In this document: one piece after another, positions 56,793 to 64,000 of the stretch
How positions within the stretch are numbered: the stretch's first letter is position 1
Layout: each line of letters starts with the position of its first letter
Assembly (NCBI GenBank): GCA_028673005.1
Contig: CM054113.1
Span: forward strand, 69,545,850-69,609,849
DNA: 64,000 bases
Origin: Tanypteryx hageni
Lineage: Eukaryota > Arthropoda > Insecta > Odonata > Petaluridae
Reading direction: 5' to 3'
Notes under the pieces: generated by a model
Seen by the model: only the letters and a program-made list of their open reading frames with translations
What the model was told of the DNA's origin: nothing
Database searches by the model: none
Program-made: the position numbers and the translations under genes

Positions 56793-58579
56793 ACAATGAG
56801 TTGAGAAGGGTAACAGATAAAGCTAGAGAAAATTGGATAAAAGGAAAATGTGATGAAATAGAACAAATGGAGAAATTAGGACGGTACGATATGATGTACG
56901 CTAAGGCACTGGAATTAGAAGATAAGAAGTCTAATGGAATTTGTGGTAAAGGAATTATGAATACGGATGGGAAGATAGTCTCAGAAACAAAGGATGTAGC
57001 ACAGGTATGGGAAGAATACATTAAGGAATTATACAGCAAACAGACAGGAGCGGCAAAAATAGAACTGGAAAATGAGGAAAACATTGAAGAAGACAACTTA
57101 GGACCAAGTATTATGGAGAGCGAAGTAGAAAAAGCGATAGTGGAACTTAAGAAGGGGAAAGCCACGGGCAGCGATGGAATACCGGCTGAGATACTTAAAG
57201 TCATAGGATCAGAAGGACTAAAAGCGATCACGAAATTAATTAATAAGATTTACGACACGGGAGAGTGGCCTCAGGATTTCCTAGAAGTAACAATGATCCC
57301 TCTAAAGAAGAAGCCAAAGGCAATGCAGTGTAAAGATTACAGAACTATAAGCCTTCTGTCACACACATCGAAGATCATCACGAGGATTCTTAATAAAAGG
57401 CTGGAGAAAAAGGCAGAAGAAATAATAGGGGAAGATCAATTCGGTTTCAGAAAAGGACGAGGAACTAGAGATGCTATAGGAGTAGTTAGAATCATATCAG
57501 AAAGGGCAATAGAATACAGTCAAGATATCTGCGCATGTTTCGTAGACTGGCAGAAGGCCTTTGATAGAGTAAATTGGGTAAAGTTGATGAAGATATTAAA
57601 GGATATAGGTGTAGACTGGAAAGACAGGAGACTGATTAGGAATCTATATGAGAATCAAGTTGTAAAGGTCAGGTTTGAGAATGTGGACACCTGCGGAATA
57701 AATATCGGTAGAGGAGTAAGACAAGGCTGCTGCCTATCGCCAACCCTATTCAATATATATGGAGAAAGTCTAATGCAAGAAGCTTTAGAAGGCACAGGGG
57801 ATTTCAAAATTGGAGGAAGGATTATAAGAACAGTAAAATACGCAGATGATCAAGTACTTATAGCAATAAAGGAAGAGGAGCTACAAAAAATGATAAATAG
57901 ACTAGTGATAACAGGTAGAAAATACGGTATGGAAATAAATACAGAAAAATCCAAGGTCATTCGAATATCGGGTAAAGAAGAGAATCTGAACATAACTATT
58001 GGGGGAAAGCCATTAGAACAAGTTTCAGAATATAAATACCTTGGAAGTATCATAACACGAGAGGCAAAATGTACGGATGAGATCAAAACTAGAATAGGAA
58101 AAGCAAAAGCGGCTTTCAGGAGAAAGAAACAACTACTTACAGGGAATATAAGGGAAGATATCCGCAAGAAGTTGATAAAATGCTACGTATGGAGTATAGC
58201 ATTGTATGGGGCAGAAACATGGACGCTAAGGAAAAATGACATAAAATACTTAGAAAGCTTTGAAATGTGGACTTGGAGGAGAATGCTGAAGATAAAATGG
58301 ACAGATAGGATGAAAAACGATGAAGTGCTACGAAGAATAGGAGAGAAGCGAATGATTATACAGACTATCAGAAAGAGGAAGGCTAACTGGGTTGGACATT
58401 ACCTGAGGAGAGAGAGTATGATTAAAGACGTGTTAGAAGGAAAACTAGATGGGAAAAGGGAAAGAGGTAGGAAAAGGTTTCAGCTGATAGACGATTTGAA
58501 AGGGAAAGAGAGTTATCAAGATATAAAGAGGACAGCGGAAAATAGGAGTATATGGAGAACCAGGTTTAACCATGAATAA
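56714..58579 (+). pseudogene. LINE copy 1 reverse-transcriptase part
   Basis: 621 codons from the first ATG after the frameshift. In an undamaged element this frame would be continuous with the endonuclease. RT motifs in order: GSDGIPAEIL (fingers), MIPLKKKP, CKDYRTISLL, QFGFRKGRGTRDAI, CFVDWQKAFDRV (275-286, catalytic Asp278), GVRQGCCLSPTLFN (334-347), KYADDQVL (catalytic pair in YADD 376-379), EINTEKSKV and YKYLGSII. The C-terminal part has ALYGAETW, RMLKIKWTDR and KANWVGHYLRR, typical of RTE-like arthropod elements. It ends RTRFNHE and TAA. All RT catalytic residues are present. It is counted as a pseudogene only because translation of the whole protein is interrupted. Confidence 0.93.
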
Positions 58580-58612
58580 TCACGGACCTGTCTACGGACA
58601 GACTACCTATGA

Positions 58613-58613
<1 letters not shown>
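58580..58613 (+). promoter_or_regulatory. LINE 3' UTR with stem-loop
   Basis: TCACGGACCTGTCTACGGAC then AGACTACCTATGATGAT. CTGTC/GACAG can pair around TACG. GTCT/AGAC is an alternative pairing. The same sequence ends copy 2 (61463-61500), where the tail has one more GAT. In RTE elements the 3' end is the recognition site for reverse transcription, so this is the likely template-recognition signal (inference). Confidence 0.6.

Positions 58614-58660
<47 letters not shown>
58612..58660. repeat. (TA)n junction between LINE copies 1 and 2
   Basis: About 48 nt of pure TA joins the GAT tail of copy 1 to the truncated start of copy 2 (AGAAAGGCAGG). Confidence 0.97.
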
Positions 58661-58664
<4 letters not shown>

Positions 58665-58696
58665 AGGCAGGAAAGCTAGAGAACTTGAAAGAAGAA

Positions 58697-61138
58697 ATGA
58701 GAAGAAATAGAGTTGACATTATAGGGCTAAGCGAAACTAGATGGGAGGGAGAAGGACAGTTCGACTCGGAAGAATTCACGGTAGTTTATTCTGGAGGAAA
58801 TAGTGGGGAAAGGGGAGTAGCTCTGGTACTTAGGAAAGATATGATGAAAAGCGTGACAAAGATAATAGCAACGAACGATAGACTGATGGCAATAAAGCTA
58901 AAAGCAGTCCCAGTGGACATGCTGATAATCCAGGTATATATGCCAACGTCAGCTCATGACGATGAAGAAATAGATGAGATCTATGAGCAAATTAATGAAA
59001 TTTACGAAGAAGACGGAAGAGGAAAGGTAAACTGCATAATAATGGGAGATTGGAACAGCATAGTTGGAGAAGGACAGGAAGAAAATGTTGTCGGGCAATA
59101 CGGACTTGGGAAGAGAAATCGAGGAGGGGAGAAACTCGTAGAATTCTGCATCAATAATGACCTTGTAGTGACTAATACATGGTTCAAAAACCATAAACGA
59201 AGGTTATACACATGGAAAAGCCCAGGAGATAGAATGAGATGCCAAATAGATTACATCCTTGTAAAACAAAGATTTAGGAACAGCATAAAGAACGCCAAGG
59301 CATTGCAAGGAGCAGACATTGATTCAGATCACAGCCTTCTAATACTTGACGTGAGTACAAAGCTCAAACAAATAAGAAAAACGAGAAGAGAAAGACAGAC
59401 CTGGGACCTAGAAAAACTGAAAGAAAGGCAGGATGTAGTCAGCATGAAGTTGGAAGATAACCTAAGAAAGTTGGAAAACAAACCGAAGACCGTCGATATA
59501 GAATGGGATGAAATTAAAACCAGTATCAAGGATACCTTGGATAAAGAGATTGGAAAACAAGAGAAGAAAATCAGAAAACCATGGATCACGAAGGAAATGC
59601 TGGAGAAAATGGATGAGAGACGAAAATGGAAAAACGTTAACAGTGAAGAAGGTAGAGCCAACTATAGACGTATAAACAATGAGTTGAGAAGGGTAACAGA
59701 TAAAGCTAGAGAAAATTGGCTAAAAGGAAAATGTGATGAAATAGAACAAATGGAGAAATTAGGACGGTACGATATGATGTACGCTAGGGCACTGGAATTA
59801 GAAGATAAGAAGTCTAATGGAATTTGTGGTAAAGGAATTATGAATACGGATGGGAAGATAGTCTCAGAAACAAAGGATGTAGCACAGGTATGGGAAGAAT
59901 ACATTAAGGAATTATACAGCAAACAGGCAGGAGCGGCAAAAATAGAACTGGAAAATGAGGAAAACATTGAAGAAGACAACTTAGGACCAAGTATTATGGA
60001 CAGCGAAGTAGAAAAGGCGATAGTGGAACTAAAGAAGGGGAAAGCCATGGGCAGCGATGGAATACCGGCTGAGATACTTAAAGTCATAGGATCAGAAGGA
60101 ATAAAAGCGATCACAAAATTAATTAATAAGATTTACGACACGGGAGAGTGGCCTCAGGATTTCCTAGAAGTAACAATGATCCCTCTAAAGAAGAAGCCAA
60201 AGGCAATGCAGTGTAAAGATTACAGAACTATAAGCCTTCTGTCACACACATCGAAGATCATCACGAGGATTCTTAATAAAAGGCTGGAGAAAAAGGCAGA
60301 AGAAATAATAGGGGAAGATCAATTCGGTTTCAGAAAAGGACGAGGAACTAGAGATGCTATAGGAGTAGTTAGAATCATATCAGAAAGGGCAATAGAATAC
60401 AGTCAAGATATCTGCGCATGTTTCGTAGACTGGCAGAAGGCCTTTGATAGAGTAAATTGGGTAAAGTTGATGAAGATATTAAAGGATATAGGTGTAGACT
60501 GGAAAGACAGGAGACTGATTAGGAATCTATATGAGAATCAAGTTGTAAAGGTCAGGTTTGAGAATGTGGACACCTGCGGAATAAATATCGGTAGAGGAGT
60601 AAGACAAGGCTGCTGCCTATCGCCAACCCTATTCAATATATATGGAGAAAGTCTAATGCAAGAAGCTTTAGAAGGCACAGGGGATTTCAAAATCGGAGGA
60701 AGGATTATAAGAACAGTAAAATACGCAGATGATCAAGTACTTATAGCAATAAAGGAAGAGGAGCTACAAACAATGATAAATAGACTAGTGATAACAGGTA
60801 GAAAATACGGTATGGAAATAAATACAGAAAAATCCAAGGTCATTCGAATATCGGGTAAAGAAGAGAATCTGAACATAACTATTGGGGGAAAGCCATTAGA
60901 ACAAGTTTCAGAATATAAATACCTTGGAAGTATCATAACACGAGAGGCAAAATGTACGGATGAGATCAAAACTAGAATAGGAAAAGCAAAAGCGGCTTTC
61001 AGGAGAAAGAAACAACTACTTACAGGGAATATAAGGGAAGATATCCGCAAGAAGTTGATAAAATGCTACGTATGGAGTATAGCATTGTATGGGGCAGAAA
61101 CATGGACGCTAAGGAAAAATGACATAAAATACTTGTAA
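58697..61138 (+). pseudogene. LINE copy 2 EN-RT protein, late nonsense codon
   Basis: From ATG 58697 there are 813 codons. A TTG 12 nt upstream is in frame, but ATG is the better eukaryotic start. Unlike copy 1 the endonuclease and RT are in one frame, because the A-run reads GAAAAC. Visible motifs are GLSETRW, GDWN (about 117-120), SDH, FVDWQKAFDRV, GVRQGCCLSPTLFN and YADD (676-679). The N-terminal TWN motif is missing through truncation. At 61136-61138 TTA-GAA of copy 1 has become TTG-TAA, two adjacent changes that create a stop after KNDIKYL and remove the last ~107 residues. The frame continues open from 61148 to 61462 afterwards. RT catalytic motifs are intact, but the C-terminal region is lost. 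Confidence 0.93.
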
Positions 61139-61147
61139 AGCTTTGAA

Positions 61148-61462
61148 ATGTGGACTTGGAGGAGAATGCTGAAGATAAAATGGACAGATAGGATGAAAAA
61201 CGATGAAGTGCTACGAAGAATAGGAGAGAAGCGAATGATTATACAGACTATCAGAAAGAGGAAGGCTAACTGGGTTGGACATTACCTGAGGAGAGAGAGT
61301 ATGATTAAAGACGTGTTAGAAGGAAAACTAGATGGGAAAAGGGAAAGAGGTAGGAAAAGGTTTCAGCTGATAGACGATTTGAAAGGGAAAGAGAGTTATC
61401 AAGATATAAAGAGGACAGCGGAAAATAGGAGTATATGGAGAACCAGGTTTAACCATGAATAA
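61148..61462 (+). pseudogene. LINE copy 2 C-terminal remainder
   Basis: 104 codons in the same frame as the preceding ORF, cut off by its nonsense codon. It reads MWTWRRMLKIKWTDR, then EVLRRIGEKRM, KANWVGHYLRR and RTRFNHE, identical to the end of copy 1. It would be translated only by read-through. Confidence 0.9.
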
Positions 61463-61498
61463 TCACGGACCTGTCTACGGACAGACTACCTATGATGA

Positions 61499-61556
<58 letters not shown>
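61499..61556. repeat. (TA)n junction between LINE copies 2 and 3
   Basis: About 57 nt of pure TA. It is longer than the 1-2 junction, as expected of an unstable microsatellite. Confidence 0.97.
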
Positions 61557-61562
<6 letters not shown>

Positions 61563-64000
61563 GCAGGTAAGCTAGAGAACTTGAAAGAAGAAATGAGAAG
61601 AAATAGAGTTGACATTATAGGGCTAAGCGAAACTAGATGGGAGGGAGAAGGACAGTTCGACTCGGAAGAATTCACGGTAGTTTATTCTGGAGGAAATAGT
61701 GGGGAAAGGGGAGTAGCTCTGGTACTTAGGAAAGATATGATGAAAAGCGTGACAAAGATAATAGCAACGAACGATAGACTGATGGCAATAAAGCTAAAAG
61801 CAGTCCCAGTGGACATGCTGATAATCCAGGTATATATGCCAACGTCAGCTCATGACGATGAAGAAATAGATGAGATCTATGAGCAAATTAATGAAATTTA
61901 CGAAGAAGACGGAAGAGGAAAGGTAAACTGCATAATAATGGGAGATTGGAACAGCATAGTTGGAGAAGGACAGGAAGAAAATGTTGTCGGGCAATACGGA
62001 CTTGGGAAGAGAAATCGAGGAGGGGAGAAACTCGTAGAATTCTGCATCAATAATGACCTTGTAGTGACTAATACATGGTTCAAAAACCATAAACGAAGGT
62101 TATACACATGGAAAAGCCCAGGAGATAGAATGAGATGCCAAATAGATTACATCCTTGTAAAACAAAGATTTAGGAACAGCATAAAGAACGCCAAGGCATT
62201 GCAAGGAGCAGACATTGATTCAGATCACAGCCTTCTAATACTTGACGTGAGTACAAAGCTCAAACAAATAAGAAAAACGAGAAGAGAAAGACAGACCTGG
62301 GACCTAGAAAAACTGAAAGAAAGGCAGGATGTAGTCAGCATGAAGTTGGAAGATAACCTAAGAAAGTTGGAAAACAAACCGAAGACCGTCGATATAGAAT
62401 GGGATGAAATTAAAACCAGTATCAAGGATACCTTGGATAAAGAGATTGGAAAACAAGAGAAGAAAATCAGAAAACCATGGATCACGAAGGAAATGCTGGA
62501 GAAAATGGATGAGAGACGAAAATGGAAAAACGTTAACAGTGAAGAAGGTAGAGCCAACTATAGACGTATAAACAATGAGTTGAGAAGGGTAACAGATAAA
62601 GCTAGAGAAAATTGGCTAAAAGGAAAATGTGATGAAATAGAACAAATGGAGAAATTAGGACGGTACGATATGATGTACGCTAGGGCACTGGAATTAGAAG
62701 ATAAGAAGTCTAATGGAATTTGTGGTAAAGGAATTATGAATACGGATGGGAAGATAGTCTCAGAAACAAAGGATGTAGCACAGGTATGGGAAGAATACAT
62801 TAAGGAATTATACAGCAAACAGGCAGGAGCGGCAAAAATAGAACTCGAAAATGAGGAAAACATTGAAGAAGACAACTTAGGACCAAGTATTATGGACAGC
62901 GAAGTAGAAAAGGCGATAGTGGAACTAAAGAAGGGGAAAGCCATGGGCAGCGATGGAATACCGGCTGAGATACTTAAAGTCATAGGATCAGAAGGAATAA
63001 AAGCGATCACAAAATTAATTAATAAGATTTACGACACGGGAGAGTGGCCTCAGGATTTCCTAGAAGTAACAATGATCCCTCTAAAGAAGAAGCCAAAGGC
63101 AATGCAGTGTAAAGATTACAGAACTATAAGCCTTCTGTCACACACATCGAAGATCATCACGAGGATTCTTAATAAAAGGCTGGAGAAAAAGGCAGAAGAA
63201 ATAATAGGGGAAGATCAATTCGGTTTCAGAAAAGGACGAGGAACTAGAGATGCTATAGGAGTAGTTAGAATCATATCAGAAAGGGCAATAGAATACAGTC
63301 AAGATATCTGCGCATGTTTCGTAGACTGGCAGAAGGCCTTTGATAGAGTAAATTGGGTAAAGTTGATGAAGATATTAAAGGATATAGGTGTAGACTGGAA
63401 AGACAGGAGACTGATTAGGAATCTATATGAGAATCAAGTTGTAAAGGTCAGGTTTGAGAATGTGGACACCTGCGGAATAAATATCGGTAGAGGAGTAAGA
63501 CAAGGCTGCTGCCTATCGCCAACCCTATTCAATATATATGGAGAAAGTCTAATGCAAGAAGCTTTAGAAGGCACAGGGGATTTCAAAATTGGAGGAAGGA
63601 TTATAAGAACAGTAAAATACGCAGATGATCAAGTACTTATAGCAATAAAGGAAGAGGAGCTACAAAAAATGATAAATAGACTAGTGATAACAGGTAGAAA
63701 ATACGGTATGGAAATAAATACAGAAAAATCCAAGGTCATTCGAATATCGGGTAAAGAAGAGAATCTGAACATAACTATTGGGGGAAAGCCATTAGAACAA
63801 GTTTCAGAATATAAATACCTTGGAAGTATCATAACACGAGAGGCAAAATGTACGGATGAGATCAAAACTAGAATAGGAAAAGCAAAAGCGGCTTTCAGGA
63901 GAAAGAAACAACTACTTACAGGGAATATAAGGGAAGATATCCGCAAGAAGTTGATAAAATGCTACGTATGGAGTATAGCATTGTATGGGGCAGAAACATG
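61557..64000 (+). mobile_element. RTE-type LINE copy 3 (5'-truncated, runs off the window)
   Basis: It starts AGAAATGCAGGTAAGC at exactly the same element position as copy 2, with two base changes in the first 12 nt. It is collinear with copy 2 (offset 2896) without indels to the window edge. By my reading only about five substitutions separate the two over 2.4 kb. The window ends inside the ALYGAETW region, so the 3' end and any further copies lie beyond. Confidence 0.95.
61593..64000 (+). CDS. LINE copy 3 EN-RT protein, partial at window edge
   Basis: Open from ATG 61593 to the last base of the window (802 full codons) with no stop and no frameshift. It contains most of the endonuclease (GLSETRW, GDWNSIVG, QIDYILV, SDHSLL), the linker, and the full RT core with FVDWQKAFDRV, GVRQGCCLSPTLFN and YADDQVL. 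It lacks the N-terminal TWN strand, as copy 2 does. At the copy 1 and 2 variants CAAAAAATG and AAAATTGG it agrees with copy 1. The position of copy 2's nonsense codon would fall at about 64032, outside the window, so whether copy 3 shares it is unknown. This is the least damaged frame of the array as far as visible. Confidence 0.88.
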   Translation, partial: MRRNRVDIIGLSETRWEGEGQFDSEEFTVVYSGGNSGERGVALVLRKDMMKSVTKIIATNDRLMAIKLKAVPVDMLIIQVYMPTSAHDDEEIDEIYEQINEIYEEDGRGKVNCIIMGDWNSIVGEGQEENVVGQYGLGKRNRGGEKLVEFCINNDLVVTNTWFKNHKRRLYTWKSPGDRMRCQIDYILVKQRFRNSIKNAKALQGADIDSDHSLLILDVSTKLKQIRKTRRERQTWDLEKLKERQDVVSMKLEDNLRKLENKPKTVDIEWDEIKTSIKDTLDKEIGKQEKKIRKPWITKEMLEKMDERRKWKNVNSEEGRANYRRINNELRRVTDKARENWLKGKCDEIEQMEKLGRYDMMYARALELEDKKSNGICGKGIMNTDGKIVSETKDVAQVWEEYIKELYSKQAGAAKIELENEENIEEDNLGPSIMDSEVEKAIVELKKGKAMGSDGIPAEILKVIGSEGIKAITKLINKIYDTGEWPQDFLEVTMIPLKKKPKAMQCKDYRTISLLSHTSKIITRILNKRLEKKAEEIIGEDQFGFRKGRGTRDAIGVVRIISERAIEYSQDICACFVDWQKAFDRVNWVKLMKILKDIGVDWKDRRLIRNLYENQVVKVRFENVDTCGINIGRGVRQGCCLSPTLFNIYGESLMQEALEGTGDFKIGGRIIRTVKYADDQVLIAIKEEELQKMINRLVITGRKYGMEINTEKSKVIRISGKEENLNITIGGKPLEQVSEYKYLGSIITREAKCTDEIKTRIGKAKAAFRRKKQLLTGNIREDIRKKLIKCYVWSIALYGAET

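Larger units (their letters stand above)
55636..58613 (+). mobile_element. RTE-type LINE copy 1 (longest 5' end of the array)
   Basis: A non-LTR retrotransposon with one long reading frame, endonuclease then reverse transcriptase, a very short 3' UTR (about 34 nt) and no poly(A). The 3' UTR holds CTGTC-TACG-GACAG, a stem-loop, and ends CTATGATGAT before (TA)n. A single EN-RT frame, a short 3' UTR and a tail of short tandem repeats are features of the RTE clade. A 1-nt deletion splits the frame (see CDS entries). The presence of GGAGGTAAAATAGTCCCCCA near the 5' end, shared in part with the minus-strand LINE leader, suggests the 5' end is close to complete. It differs from copy 2 by about 15 substitutions and one indel, by my reading. 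Confidence 0.93.
58661..61500 (+). mobile_element. RTE-type LINE copy 2 (5'-truncated, tandem)
   Basis: Head-to-tail with copy 1. It begins at AGAAAGGCAGGAAAGC, which corresponds to 55779 in copy 1. It therefore lacks the leader and the first ~44 codons, including the IGTWNVRTM strand with the catalytic Asn of the endonuclease. The rest is about 99.5% identical to copy 1 and ends with the same 3' UTR and GAT tail. The distance from the start to the same point in copy 3 is 2896 bp, and to the matching point in copy 1 it is 2882 bp. It cannot be autonomous. Confidence 0.95.

Noticed and set aside
56447..63946. Minus-strand 69-150-codon frames within the LINE array
   Set aside because: Shadow frames antisense to the EN-RT coding sequence, repeated at the same offset in every copy.
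1..64000. CRISPR array, bacterial operon, phage or plasmid features
   Set aside because: No regularly spaced short repeats with unique spacers, no operon-like gene packing and no ribosome-binding pattern. The tRNA, LINEs and hAT elements indicate animal nuclear DNA.
1..64000. Endogenous virus or LTR retrotransposon
   Set aside because: I saw no long terminal direct repeats with a primer-binding site, no integrase- or protease-like frame and no capsid-like frame.

Overview
The window looks like a piece of an arthropod, probably insect, nuclear genome. It is AT-rich and full of (TA)n, (CT)n and (GA)n microsatellites. It contains a nuclear-type tRNA-Ile(AAT) with a T-run terminator, RTE-type LINE retrotransposons of a kind common in arthropods, and many short DNA-transposon remnants with hAT, Tc1/mariner or pogo-like ends. 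I see no operon, no ribosome-binding pattern and no recognisable host protein-coding exon. The species cannot be told from the sequence.

Layout. 0-7 kb: a tandem pair of ~780-bp repeat units beside a (TA)n tract, then dispersed repeats and a pyrimidine-rich stretch (4.7-5.4 kb). 7-12 kb: two copies of a dispersed repeat (7008-7675 and 11430-11961) on either side of a decayed minus-strand RTE-like LINE (7745-10077). That LINE has lost its 3' part and carries damaged endonuclease motifs. 12-15.1 kb: a GA minisatellite, a 538-bp hAT MITE with a perfect 8-bp target duplication, a 37-bp-arm perfect hairpin and a hAT relic with a recognisable transposase C-terminus. 15-28 kb: mostly unassigned DNA with palindromes, a large TA palindrome, purine- or pyrimidine-rich tracts, a possible SINE and a small hAT MITE. 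28.5 kb: tRNA-Ile(AAT) on the minus strand. 29-55 kb: unassigned DNA broken by repeat-family copies, polypurine tracts, an 838-bp TA-flanked inverted-repeat element, two hAT-type elements (46.8 and 50.9 kb), an antisense relic of a second LINE type (47.5 kb) and pogo-like repeats (52 kb).

55.6-64 kb: the standout is a head-to-tail array of at least three nearly identical RTE-type LINE copies. Each is flanked by (TA)n, and copies 2 and 3 start at exactly the same internal (5'-truncated) point. Copy 1 has the complete N-terminus but a 1-nt frameshift. Copy 2 has a late nonsense codon. Copy 3 is open to the window edge. The ~2.9-kb unit appears to have been amplified as a block, like a satellite built from a LINE.

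There is no network of cooperating host genes here. The only probable functional host gene is the tRNA. The other recognisable coding sequence is transposon-derived, so the window is best read as intergenic or intronic DNA shaped by repeated transposon insertion, microsatellite growth and local duplication.
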